Of a DNA stretch of 64,000 bases, positions 22,836-33,067 are shown piece by piece. Source of the stretch: Portulaca oleracea (taxonomy: Eukaryota; Streptophyta; Magnoliopsida; Caryophyllales; Portulacaceae); NCBI GenBank assembly GCA_029582165.1, contig CM055868.1:14749501-14813500 (forward strand), given 5' to 3'. The notes under the pieces are model-generated. The model saw only the letters and a list, made by a program, of their open reading frames with translations, searched no databases and was not told where the DNA came from. The translations under genes were made by a program, and so were the position numbers. Every line of letters starts with the position of its first letter. The stretch's first letter is position 1.

Positions 22836-24070
22836 ACGTAGGGTGCATTATGATCAATAAAGTATGCATTATGCCATTGAAAAAAATACAGGAAACAGTT
22901 GCGACAGTGTATTGAGAACAAACACAACATTGATATAAAAGATGCAACCCCTAAACAAGAAAAAAAATGCACTATGATGTGTTTCTTGTTTTGTGTAGTT
23001 TTGTTGGATGAATGTATCTCAAGTTCTAGGGGTAACAAGGCGGTTCTATTTTTCTTGTGGGTTTTGAATTTTGTTGGATGGGTTAATTTTGGTCTTATAT
23101 AGTTTCCCATGCAAATTATTTCTGGAGGTGGTTGTCAATTTTCTTCATTTGTTTGCATGTTATGATATAATGTGAATGATTTAGTGTTCCAATTATACCC
23201 TCAGTATGTAAACATCAGATTTTACTAGTTGAACATCAATGTAAACATATCGTCACATTTCTTACCTGCTAAAGTAAAAGGTATGCATTAGTTCATATCC
23301 TGGAAACTCCTACTCAGTATCCTGTTACCTTTTGATAGAACTCCATAATATGTAACACTGTTGCTAGACTACACTTATCCAGGTAAACATTAAGATATAC
23401 AAATGATGCATTATGATGGATAAATGATGCACTTCGCCTGGGTAAAACATACACTCCACACTAACAAACACTACATTGATAGAAAAGATGCAATAAGAAC
23501 AATAAAAGATGCACCATAATGTAGAATTATCCAGGTAAACATTATGATGTACAAATGATGCATTATGATGGACAAATGATGCACTTTGTCCATGTAAACA
23601 TACACTCCACACTGACAAACAATGCATTGATGCAAAAGATGCAATTAATGACAAGAAGAAAATATGCATTATAATATACAATTTTCACATAGCCAAGTTT
23701 GACTGAGATGTTAATAAGCTTCAGTTGGGTGGGGGGTTTGAGGGCCAGAATGCCAAGCTTGAATGATATTATCGTAAAATTGTTGAAAGGCAGCATGTGA
23801 GATCTTGAGAAGCCAAGGCAACAACAAGAAAAGAGTTAAAAAGAAGAAAAAAATCAAGCATTAGTGAGGCTACCTATTTATGTTGCCTATAATATAGTGT
23901 TTCACATAGCCACACATTGCATTATTATGGCATACTAATAGTAATAGAAGTACACTTAACTGCATTAAAATGACACCAACTATGCAAGATCAACAACTAG
24001 AACAAATTTCACAAAGAAATACAGTCATATGATATCTAGAAATAGAAGGGAAAAGATGCATTATAATGTA
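22836..24070. repeat. GATGCA repeat region upstream of the Ulp1-like gene
   Basis: Contains two tandem copies of a unit of about 150 bp (23380-23520 and 23530-23680) matching the intronic block at 20.1-20.3 kb, plus scattered gatgca words to 24060. A short unrelated ORF at 22899-23102 is read through these repeats and is not supported. Confidence 0.7.
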
Positions 24071-24299
24071 CAATTTTCCACACAAATTTCACTCAAACAT
24101 TTTATCGAACACTTGGCATGAAAACTTTATACACATTTACATTATCAATAAAATTACTCACTTTCCACCCCGTGAAGTCCCAGCATCACCATCTCCATAC
24201 CCGCCATATTCAACCAATATCTATGCCAAATTCATATGGATTACCTATTAGTAATTGCAAGTGCAAGTATTGCACTGACAGTGTATATGAGTTGATTGA

Positions 24300-24660
24300 T
24301 TTTAATTGACTTTGAGTGGACATACCGGAAAAAAGCGGTTGAAATCGATGGTGGTGAAGTTCAAATGAATGGGTGTACGGGAGAGTGACAATGGCGGAAG
24401 CAGAGGCAGTAGAGAAACTTTTGGCGACTTATGTGCGTTGATGAAGTTTTGGGCAACAGAGGGGAAGCAGAGGCAGTAGAGAAGAAGCGGATGGGCGTCG
24501 CGAAGAGGCGGACGGGCGAATGGCGAATCGAGCAGTTGTCGGACGCGCGTCTGTGGAATGGTCGTTGGATGGACGCGTCTGTGGGCTATGTGGAGCAGTA
24601 GAATGGAAGTAGAGGCAGTATAGAGTAGGTTAAAACCATGCAGTAATTTGTGTTTTACAA
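24300..24660 (-). promoter_or_regulatory. GC-richer right arm, possible 5' leader of the Ulp1-like gene
   Basis: This stretch is clearly less AT-rich than its surroundings and has a duplicated 'ggaagcagaggcagtagagaa' block (about 24394 and 24464). Its position beyond the N-terminal exons suggests promoter or untranslated first exon; no TATA box is convincing. Confidence 0.3.
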
Positions 24661-24717
24661 AATTACCCACGCGTGTATATCAAACTCGTCATACTCACTG
24701 TGCTGTATAGGATCGGT

Positions 24718-25319
24718 ATTATTTCATAATTTGCGCTAAGTTCCACAAATGGTGACTAATAATGTATCCGGGGTAACTTTGATAAAGGTAATCCATTGAT
24801 AAACTATAGTAACATTCATATTAAAAAGTCAAGATTGTGTTGCTACTAATTTTCACACTTTTAAAAATGAAAATGATCTTTTCAACGTCCAATAAGGATT
24901 ATCAAAATATGACTACTCACCAACTACGTATTTAAGATGTTTAAAGCATATTTTATTTTTTCCAGAATTAATGTCAAACTTCATGTTATTAAAATTCCAT
25001 TATTTGAATGTATTACATTTTCAAAAATTCACATGGAATATATATTCGTTGGTTTTTTATTATTATTTTTTATTTTGACACCCCAAACTTTAAAGTCTAG
25101 TTGCGTCGCTGCATCTTGGAAAAATAATCAAAATATAGGGATATAAAGCTTAACCAACGCTCAAATTAGATTTACCAAATCTAATATAATTAGAAAATCC
25201 AACATATTAGAAGGAAATCTAAATAATGTTCTAATACAATTAGAAAATAAATTATGTAATCAACGTAGGAGATTAGACATGATATTCCTAACATTATCCA
25301 AAAAGGATAAAGCTTGAGG
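24718..25319. other. AT-rich spacer
   Basis: No gene. The block gacaccccaaactttaaagtctag...gcgtcgctg near 25078-25112 resembles the end of the hAT-like family. Confidence 0.3.
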
Positions 25320-26285
25320 ATATGAATGATTAATTTTGCAGAGCATTACTCAAATGTTTGTACGTGTGCTCTAAACATTTTTTTTTCCACTCAATTTGGT
25401 GCCCATTAGACCCTGCGTTTTTATACGGTAGGTTGCATTACGGTACCATAGTGCACCACATTTTTTAATTTTTACCACATTTCACCGCACCATACGATTT
25501 CTATTTTTATAATAAATCTTTAAAAAATTTATATAAATGGATAACACTTTTTAAATTTATTTTTTCCATTTCTTTTATCATGTAATTGATTGTTTTGGCA
25601 AGATTATGATCAATATGTTTGGAAGAGTAATTAACAACATGCATTTCAAATTTATTTTTTCCTTTTCTACTTTTATAGTTGATTGTTTATCACTTAATTT
25701 TTTAATTTTAAAAAATCAATTTACTTTTTCCAATTTCAAATTAAAAACACATACCCTACCTACCCCAACTACTTTCACCACAACTCATCATATCTCAGTA
25801 CATTTTTTCAATTTTCACTGCACCGCACCCCACGACAGCATAAAATAACATGGGGGTGTAAAAAAGAAGGTGGATGCATATTTGAGCCAATTGAACATCT
25901 ATAATTGTTATGTTATGTGGTTTATCATTGTGATTGTTTGGGGATGTAAAAAAGAAGGTGGATGCATATTTGCAACATGCGCGTATGAATTCCCTTGGAA
26001 GAAGGTCAGGCAACAATTAATTGAAAGTAGCATTAGCATACATTATATATGAACATAAATAGAGAGTGACAAATTTTAGAGAGCTGAGCTGGATGATGTA
26101 CAGCCAATAATATACATGCAAACGTTGCTGGTTGGTCCCTGAAACAACCAGGAAACAACCCCTGAAAAGTGAAGAGTGAAGAGTGAAGAGTGAAGGCTGA
26201 AACACATTTGCACTTGATACGCACCAAGCATGGACGGCACATTTGATTGGGACTCCTTAACCTTTTTCACCCTTCAAGGAGGATT
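25320..26285. repeat. Copy Y2 of the segment that precedes the small host genes
   Basis: Matches 12395-13065 in order and orientation, with a MITE-like insertion at about 25415-25850 that explains its extra length. The final part has a small tandem repeat of agtgaag. It lies 2 kb upstream of gene B, as Y0 lies upstream of gene A. Confidence 0.65.
25415..25850. mobile_element. Decayed member of the CGTTCTTTTATGCG MITE family
   Basis: The left end (cctgcgtttttatacggtaggttg) and the reverse complement of the right end (catgttattttatgctgtcg) are weakly inverted and resemble the ends of 27051-27296; ctgcaccgcacc / gtgcaccac words recur inside. It interrupts the Y2 segment. Confidence 0.45.
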
Positions 26286-27047
26286 GTTATTCTTAAATTT
26301 GGTTTCAATAGTCTACTGTTTGACTTATATACTAAAATTCCCAGTTAAATCTAGTTTAGAAAATCTATAACTATTAACTAGTAGTTTGAGTAATTCTCAT
26401 CCAAGATTGTCTCGTTATAACTGTATAGTAGGATGTATAAGTTGTGTGGTAACTATTTATGAATATAGGGGGCCACAGGCGTCTAATAATATATTTCGAT
26501 TGATTCTAATAAAAACCACCCATTGATAAATTATTAGTTACACCCGTATTAAAAAGTTATTATATATTATCTATTAGTTATATTAAAATATTAAAAAGGT
26601 CACTCTAAAAAAGATCCACCTCAAGATAAATTTACGTGAGACGGTGTTATACTATAATTTGGGAATAATTTATGATAAGAAATTCAAAGAAAAAAGCTTT
26701 AATGAAAAAGAAATTAAAAGAACAAAAGGAGACTGTAAATTTCTTTCTTAAATTAAATAAATATCATTTGGATTGCATATAATTAAGAATTATTAAGTAC
26801 TATTCACTCCACAAAATGTTGAGGACCATTAAGCATGTAACTCTTCATACTTTTCTTTATTCTAGTTTACTATGGCTTCAATATAATACTATCATCTACT
26901 AGTCCAACTTTAGAATAATAACCAGATAAGTAAGAATCTGTATGTCATTGAAAATCAATTCTCAATCGTATATTGGAAAGAAAGTCAAAGGCCTAAGTTA
27001 ATCGAATAAAAGGAATTTCCTCTGTATCAAAATATTTAAGCATTAAC
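26286..27047. other. AT-rich intergenic DNA
   Basis: No supported gene, RNA or bounded repeat. Confidence 0.35.
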
Positions 27048-27050
27048 TTA

Positions 27051-27296
27051 GGCTCCGTTCTTTTATACGGTTGTTGTGATATAATAATGTGCGATACGGT
27101 GAAATTTAAAAAGTGTGGTAAGTTGTGGTTAAAGTTGTGGTAGATGAGGTAGGTGAGGAGAGAGAATATGAAAAGTAGAGGGATGAGAAACGTGAACACA
27201 TATATTGTTAATGATTGTGACGTGGTGTGGTAGAAATTAAAAAGTGTGGTGCAGTGTGGCATCGCATCACAACCTACCGCATAAAAGAACGAAGCA
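27051..27296. mobile_element. Harbinger-like MITE with internal GTGTGGT repeats
   Basis: Left end GGCTCCGTTCTTTTATACGG, right end in reverse complement TGCTTCGTTCTTTTATGCGG, with TTA on both sides (27048-27050, 27297-27299). The interior consists largely of gtgtggt/gttgtggt words. Confidence 0.75.
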
Positions 27297-27404
27297 TTAG
27301 TTAAATTTCTAGAATTTGAATTATAAAAGAGAATTGACAAAGAAGAAAATTTTGATAAATTAAATACGTTTGAATTCAAATTCAAAAATCGAAAATGATA
27401 AACC

Positions 27405-27915
27405 TCTTGGGAAAACACATCCCATTGTATAAAATCTATATATTTGTAAATTAAATTGAAAAAAATTACATTATTGACTTCTATAACTATAATAATACAT
27501 ATAAATGGTATAAATCACATATATTTTTTAAAATTTACAAAAATGCGTCTAACATATGCCTAACGGATGTGTTTTATTTGTTAGAGTGTCAATTTTAATT
27601 GTTGGCGTAGCTAACACATTCTAAAATCTTATAATTGATAATTAATAGTAACTATAAAAAAATGGGGTTAAACATGATAATAAATACTACTCCTTTTACT
27701 TTTTCAATCAATAAAAATAATTAATCATACTCACGTCCCCTCATAACCACACCTTGGTATGCGAAAGAAAAAAAACACTTTGAAAAATAGTGTTATTTAA
27801 TGGTGTTGGTAGTTCTTTTAGTTAAACCTTTGTTAAATTGTAAAATATGTCAATTAATTTGAAACGGATGGAGCAATTCCATAAGTAATAAAACATTTGC
27901 GCCAAGACACCCGTC
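27405..27915. repeat. Second copy of the TGTCTTGGGC element, interrupted
   Basis: 27423-27685 aligns with 10918-11200 (tatatttgtaaattaaa...tgacttctataactata..., gttggcgtagctaacacattc). Its right end (gcgccaagacaccc) lies near 27900, after a Stowaway insertion. Confidence 0.55.
27687..27873. mobile_element. Stowaway MITE, decayed
   Basis: Left ctactccttttac, right gaaacggatggag, left flank TA. It is inserted in the preceding element. Confidence 0.5.
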
Positions 27916-28146
27916 ATCGCTCTTAAAAATCTAGGATGTTATAAACAGCAAATAGTGGACTCATTTTCTTTAAAAATAAGCGACGAATTAGATTGGAATA
28001 ATATTTTGCAATCTAAGAAGTATAATTTAAATCGAAATGGGAAAACAATATTTGTATATCATTGAATAATGAATACTACTGGTTAAGACTTAAGAACGTG
28101 AGTACGTGACCCAAACAGAGAGAAAGCGACTTTACGCGGTTTGGTC

Positions 28147-28156
28147 ACTATATAAA
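28147..28156 (+). promoter_or_regulatory. TATA box of small host gene B
   Basis: CTATATAAAG lies about 140 bp before the ATG at 28291, a normal spacing for a plant promoter plus leader. Confidence 0.6.
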
Positions 28157-28290
28157 GTATGACCCGCGGCTTTGCTTCTTCCTCAGCACTCTGCTCGAAA
28201 ACAACTGAATCTCCTCCATCTCCTGTATATACTACACTCAATATACACCGCTGACAGTCATATTCACAGGCAGCAGTATTCAATTTGGGG

Positions 28291-28551
28291 ATGGCGAGCT
28301 CAGGAGTGGCAAAGATTGCGATAGAGGTGGCACCACCCCAGTTGGTGAAAATCATGAGATGCAGACCAACCAGCATGTTGGACCCAATCCAAGAAGATGA
28401 CAGAGAGACCCTTTATTCAAACTCCAACTCCAACCCCTATGCTTCTTCCTTTACACAAACACCATGTTCTTCATCTTGTGTCAATCTAGTTTATGCTCCC
28501 CAATTTTCTCAAAGGGCTTCAAGTTTTCTCACCAATTTTGTAAATCTCTAG
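28291..28551 (+). CDS. Small conserved plant protein B (86 aa), paralogue of protein A
   Basis: The first ATG in frame is 28291 (an upstream TTG at 28285 is not a credible start). The protein starts MASSGVAKIAIEVAPPQLV, then an Arg-containing MRCR patch and MLDPIQEDDRE; this is a closer match to the consensus I recall for this short plant family than gene A is. The C-terminal part is Ser/Asn-rich with no known domain, and no Ser microsatellite as in gene A. No membrane or signal segment. Function unknown; a host gene rather than a transposon product is inferred from the TATA box, leader and conserved N-terminus. Confidence 0.75.
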   Translation: MASSGVAKIAIEVAPPQLVKIMRCRPTSMLDPIQEDDRETLYSNSNSNPYASSFTQTPCSSSCVNLVYAPQFSQRASSFLTNFVNL

Positions 28552-29015
28552 TGTTTTACCCTATTGCTGCTGTCTAGTCTGCACATATTATGCTGCTGTC
28601 AAAATCCCGAACCGCAACTGGTTGAGATTCAGCTTGTGCTAGAAATTACCAAATCTGAAATTTCACATTTCACTGATTGTGTTCTTGTTCTTCAATTTTC
28701 TGATTTCAATTGCATTTGTCAAAATGCTATCAGCACTGCACAGCAGATAAACTACAACTAAGTACAGCAATTGTCCCCATCAAAATTTCACCGTGACTCA
28801 TTAATAAATAAATCTTTGGGACTATTTTGCAATAACTATGCTCAAACTGTTGAACACAATTTGATGCCTTCTAGGAATCTATGATGGTAACGAAGAATTC
28901 GTGCCAGAAGCACCTACAATACCCAGTTCATAACAACTGTGTCATCAGACACTAGAATGAATATCCACGAGTTCCAGTTTGTAAGCAAGCTCATATATGA
29001 CCCGTTCCTAGGCTG
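28552..29015. other. 3' flank of gene B
   Basis: Probable 3' untranslated sequence and spacer; no additional gene supported. Confidence 0.3.
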
Positions 29016-29128
29016 CTACTCGTTGGATTTTTTCACCCTCTTATGTCCTTTGGGTCCTGAAGTCTTCAAGCTAAACTTCCGTTTTCTAGATGCTTCTGAC
29101 TCCATGCTCTCTAGAAGCTTCTCCACAG
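29016..29128 (-). CDS. Possible 3'-terminal exon of an unidentified nuclear protein
   Basis: A minus-strand splice acceptor (gtgtattctag) is followed by 37 codons ending in a stop at 29016-29018. The peptide is Lys/Arg-rich (ESEASRKRKFSLK, GHKRVKKSNE), like a nuclear-localisation tail. Matching upstream exons were not found; they would lie to the right, where tandem repeats and then the 10.7-kb Mutator element sit. It could be a gene fragment left after disruption, or chance. Confidence 0.35.
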
Positions 29129-29386
29129 CTAGAATACACATGAACATTGACCCAGTATAATATACGCGGTAAGTGCAATCCCAAAATATGACGTAATAAG
29201 GGAGAAACAAAAAAGGAAAGTAGTACGAATTCTAGGATGTACCAACATGCAAAGCATACTGATAGATATGATCAGTGAGATTCCAGTGAAGTAACATATT
29301 GTATTGGACAGTAACGATAAGGGCTATGTCAATGGCGAAACAAAAGCAAAAAGAAATCCACAAATATTATACTAGGACCCATAAAC

Positions 29387-29594
29387 CTCTAATCTCAATG
29401 TTGGAAACTACATACTATGAGAATGTGAGGTGAGTTATTAATGGGGACATTAATAGCTCTCATCTCAATGTTGGAAACTACATACTATGAGAATGTGAGG
29501 TGAGTTATTAATGGGGACATTAATAGCTCTGATCTCTATGTTGGAGACTCCATACTGAGGTGAGTTATGAGCGCGGACATTACCAGCTCATTAG
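29387..29594 (+). repeat. Three 70-bp tandem repeats beside the Mutator insertion
   Basis: The unit containing 'ctcaatgttggaaactacat' and 'gtgaggtgagttattaatgg' starts its ttgg word at 29401, 29471 and 29541, an exact 70-bp period. The first two copies are nearly identical; the third is diverged and ends in the element's target duplication. Related words (gcatactgtgagaatgt, gcgcacattaatag) reappear right of the element at about 40360-40405. Confidence 0.85.
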
Positions 29595-29630
29595 GGAAAA
29601 AACTTCACTGACTCAGTGAGTTTTGACTCA
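29595..29630 (+). repeat. Left TIR of the 10.66-kb Mutator-like element
   Basis: Contains ACTGACTCAGTGAGT and a second TGACTCA. TGA[C/G]TCA is the GCN4/bZIP core, present twice in each TIR. Confidence 0.85.
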
Positions 29631-29659
29631 TGGAGGAAAAGAAAAGGGAAAAGAAAAAC

Positions 29660-31975
29660 TTATTTCAGCCGGCTATAAACGCCCCACGCCTCCCCCATTT
29701 ATTCTCCCCATTTCCCAGAAACCACGCCTCCCACGCCTCTCTTTTCCCAAAACCCTAATCCTGCTCTTCGACTCTCCATCTCCCTCCTCTCCCTCCAATC
29801 TCCATCCAAACCACCACTCTCAACCACCACCGTCGACGGACAACCACTTTCAATCAAAACCCTAATCCTAACGGCGAAACCCTATCCCTAATTCAAACCC
29901 ATTCAACCTAAATTGTGCTCATAACGGCGAAACCCTAAATTCGACTGAACATCGGCGATTCCGGGAAGAATCCGGCCGAGCAATGTATCGAATCGCCGGA
30001 GATATGTCGACGGCAAACTCCAAATAATCAGATAAGTTTCTTTTTGTTCAATTTTTTAGTTGGTTTTTTGGGTTTTTGGATTGTCGTTGTTTTTCTTTTC
30101 TGGGGTTCTCAACGGAAGGGTTTAGGGTTTAGGGTTGAATATCGTTTGATTTTGTTAAATCTGGTTTGGATTGTCGTTGTTGTTCTTTTCTGGGTTCTCA
30201 ACGGATGAACTATTTTTAGGTTTAATCTTTTCTAGGTTGAATATCGTTTGATTTTGTTCATTTTGTTTGGATTGTCGTTGTTGTTCAAAGTTTCAGGGTT
30301 TCTGGAGATGTATCTGTTTGTTTCTGGTTCGAATATGAATTTTAGCAAATGAAAGAACTATATAACGAAAGCATCATATGAATTGAAAAACTGAACTTCA
30401 TTCATTGATAGATTTACCGGACATGACAACAAACTAAATAAAGAAATTAGATAAATAAAACAAACTCATAAAAACCACCAACAAAGCCGAGACACTACCA
30501 GAAAAAAACCTCAATCTATGTTAATGATCTCTGTTCCATCAGGAACAGAGGTAGACGACCCTTGCTCAACCTTCCTCTTCCTGCCCAAAATACTTCCTGG
30601 GGAAGTATATGGGTGAAGTTGCTTAGCGCAACTCCAATTCATAGGACTCTCAGCTTCGTCAAATCCCTTGAATATAATATCAAGGTCAACCAATGGCTCG
30701 TTATTAGCCCATATCATTTTCCTCAGGAGCATCCCGTTGCCATTGTTTTTCATCCTTTTGAATAGCTGTGTAATTTCAGACCTCAAACTCTGGTACTGCA
30801 GTTCATAGGGATGAAAAGCAGTGAATGTACGTGTCCTAGATTTCCTTGATGATGATTTTGGTGTTATGGGGGAGGGATTGGTTGAAGGATTAGCTGAGAG
30901 GTTGGCTGAGGGTTTTGGTGAGGAATTTTCTTGTTTCACAGCTGCTGAAATAGACATGGGTGTCTGGCTTAATGTTGTTTCAGAAGGAGAATGATGGTCA
31001 CTTTCAGTTTTCATGGTTGTAGATGTGATGGGGCTTGTGGCTGTTTTTAGGGTAGAGGAAGGGCTCTCCATTCGTTTTTTGTTTCAGAATGCTTGAAATG
31101 GGAATGTGTTTGTTGTAAGTGTTGGTTCAAGAAGAGCTGCTAGTATTTATAAGGAAATCATAGTGGCCTTTAGTGTTCTATCATTAAATGGCTGTCTGAA
31201 TTTAAATCTTTGTCATGATGATAAGTGGTTGTTTGATACTTAATTTTTCCCTTTTTTTTGCTCCTTGATTTGAAATTATGTTTATGTAATTTATAAAAAT
31301 TTCTTAAGTGCTGAATTTAGGTTTTGTTGGTAAGGTATATACATATGTTATGTGCTTTTTACTTTGAATTACTGATTTTACTGATTTTACTTTGAATTTA
31401 GGCTTCACTGGTTTTACATCAACTACTAAGTTCACATCAACAAGCATTGGGAAGAAGAGTAAACTTCAAAGACTGTGAGTTCTAATTCTTTGTTCTCCAT
31501 CTACTTAAAGTGAGTTCACATCAACTACTGCTAATTTCTTTTCCTGTGAAACAGTGCTCTCCATCAGAACAGTCTCCATGGTTATATCCCTCATGAAATT
31601 GCAAACTGTTCTGAGCTCAAATCCATGTAAGTCAAACAACAAAAATTATCTTCATTTTCATATGCTTTTGAATCATTAACATAATTTACTTATAATTGTT
31701 ATACACTAATCCTTGTGTGATTGCAGGTACTTAAGAGCTAATTATCTGCTGGGAGGCTAATTATCTGTAAGTAAGACATTAAAATCGAGTGAATCCTGAA
31801 ACTGAAACATTTGTTCCTACATACAAATTACAGTTCTTGTTTCTGAATCACTGGTTTGTGTTTGCTTATCAAATGCTAAATTCAATGAGTTTCAGGGATC
31901 TGTCTAGCAACTTATTGAATGGTTCTATACTTTCCTCCCTAGGTCGTATTACAAGGGTTCTATAGATAATGATGG
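29660..31975 (+). pseudogene. Captured LRR receptor-kinase exons (FEI/At5g62710-like) behind an element promoter
   Basis: A TATA box (ctataaac, 29674-29679) and a pyrimidine-rich leader at 29.68-30.0 kb are followed, after a long intron, by four short exons with correct splice sites: 31402-31474, 31555-31626, 31727-~31757 and 31896-~31970. They encode a canonical LRR series (KLQRL | ALHQNSLHGYIPHEIAN | YLRANYLLGG | DLSSNLLNGSI) that I recognise as the ectodomain of the FEI-like/At5g62710 group of LRR-RLKs. The third exon runs into TAA where the parent gene continues, and no signal peptide, transmembrane or kinase part is present. The parental intron positions are kept, so capture was at the DNA level, as in Pack-MULEs. 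Confidence 0.75.
30511..31071 (-). CDS. Orphan 186-aa protein carried by the Mutator element
   Basis: An uninterrupted frame with ATG at 31069-31071 and its own minus-strand TATA box (ccttataaatac, 31143-31154) about 70 bp upstream. It is nested inside the long first intron of the LRR fragment on the opposite strand. Residues 1-75 are a Ser/Thr/Pro/Asn-rich, probably disordered region with repeated NPS/NLSANPS units. Residues ~78-150 look folded: a basic SSRKSRTRTFTAFHP stretch, then a helix-like segment (YQSLRSEITQLFKRMKNNG) and a Trp/Leu-rich segment (LLRKMIWANNEPLVDLDIIF). The tail has a basic GRKRKV motif suggesting nuclear location. I do not recognise the family. Intactness beside a broken transposase suggests selection or recent origin. 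Confidence 0.6.
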   Translation of the reverse strand: MESPSSTLKTATSPITSTTMKTESDHHSPSETTLSQTPMSISAAVKQENSSPKPSANLSANPSTNPSPITPKSSSRKSRTRTFTAFHPYELQYQSLRSEITQLFKRMKNNGNGMLLRKMIWANNEPLVDLDIIFKGFDEAESPMNWSCAKQLHPYTSPGSILGRKRKVEQGSSTSVPDGTEIINID

Positions 31976-32214
31976 AGGCTTTGCAGATTGCATCAGATGT
32001 TGGTTAGGGGTTTCTTCAAGAGTGCTTACAGGCTGTTGGATAGCAATTGTGAATGCTGGTTTTGCTGCTGAGGCAAGGGGTCTAACGATCCATTTCAATA
32101 ATTCATCTTATGAAAATTGTCAAAAAAATGTAATTATATAGGATCTCTTATTTGTTTGTTGATGGTGATTGTATACAGTTGATTTTAGTGTTGGGGTGAT
32201 TGTATGGATGGAGT
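31976..32214. other. Mutator element interior, unassigned
   Basis: A continuing possible captured exon (atggaggctttgcagattgc..., 31970-32085) with short open frames, no recognisable protein. Confidence 0.3.
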
Positions 32215-32830
32215 GAAAACTAATTTTTTTGAACAAAAATGAACTAATTGATTTTTGATTATGGATAATATAAGTGAACTAATTGATTGGTATAGGTTTG
32301 AGATCATTCAAAAATCCCTCACCAAATCCCTTATTTTTACTTTGATTATGGATAATGAAAGTGAACTAATTTATTTGATTTTTTTGAACAAAAATGAACT
32401 TGATTTTTGATTACAGAAAATGAAATACTGAGTTTTTATTTTTTGATTTTTTTGAACAAAAATGAATTAATTGATTGGTATAGGTTTGACTATGGATCAT
32501 TCAAAAATCCCTCACCAAATCCCTTATTTTTAGTTTGATTATGGATAATGAAAGTGAACTAATTGATTTGATTTTTTTGAACAAAAATGAACTAATTGAT
32601 TTTTGATCATGAACTAATGAAATACTAAGTTTATATTTTCTGATTTTTTTGAACAAAAATGAACTAATTGATTGGTATAGGTCCCTCACCAAATCCCTTA
32701 TTTTTAGTTTGATTATGGATAATGAAAGTGAACTAATTGATTTGATTTTTTTGAACAAAAACTGAACTAATTGATTTTTGATCATGAACTAATGAAAGTG
32801 AACTAATTGATTTGGTGGGGATCGAAAAAT
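32215..32830. repeat. AT-rich minisatellite in the element middle
   Basis: The phrase 'gatttttttgaacaaaaatg' recurs at about 32220, 32380, 32443, 32573, 32643 and 32747, alternating with 'attatggataatgaaagtga' and 'ccctcaccaaatcccttatt'. The higher-order period is about 170-190 bp. Confidence 0.8.
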
Positions 32831-33067
32831 GTACTAATTGGATTTGTATAGTTTGATTATGGATCATTCAAAATTGATTGTTTGAAATTACACTTATTTT
32901 TACAAGACTTTTCAATAGATTGATCTACCTAAACCCTTTAGTACATACATATTGCATAGAGAAAGAAATCAATTTCCCCAATCTTCTACCTAAACCCGCC
33001 ATCTTCTTCTTCATCTTCCTTGGTTGAAATGTGGTGTTTCACCCTGACCCTGCCAAATGATTCATCG

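Larger units (their letters stand above)
17176..24708. mobile_element. Candidate Mutator-like element carrying an Ulp1-like gene
   Basis: The unit holds a minus-strand Ulp1-like protease pseudogene with GATGCA-type repeats in its introns and both flanks. Candidate ends: tgtacatagtatggtacactc on the left, and agcacagtgagtatgacgagt in reverse complement on the right, sharing AGTATG and a following ATAT/GTGGG pattern. Possible 9-bp flanks AGGACCGAG (17167-17175) and AGGATCGGT (24709-24717) match at only 6 of 9 positions, so the borders are tentative. Ulp1-carrying Mutator elements (Kaonashi type) are known from other plants. No transposase is present. Confidence 0.45.

Noticed and set aside
22899..23102. 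Plus-strand 67-aa frame
   Set aside because: Reads across GATGCA repeats and has no domain; overlaps another random frame on the opposite strand.
24302..24670. Minus-strand 122-aa frame as a separate gene
   Set aside because: Composition follows a duplicated leader-like block; no domain and no good context. Kept only as possible leader.
9802..28551. Explaining the A and B loci as one large inversion
   Set aside because: Both genes and all Y segments are on the same strand; the TGTCTTGGGC sequences that seemed to reverse the order are a separate transposable element.
28939..29160. Plus-strand 73-aa frame
   Set aside because: Antisense to the better-supported spliced exon on the minus strand; no domain.
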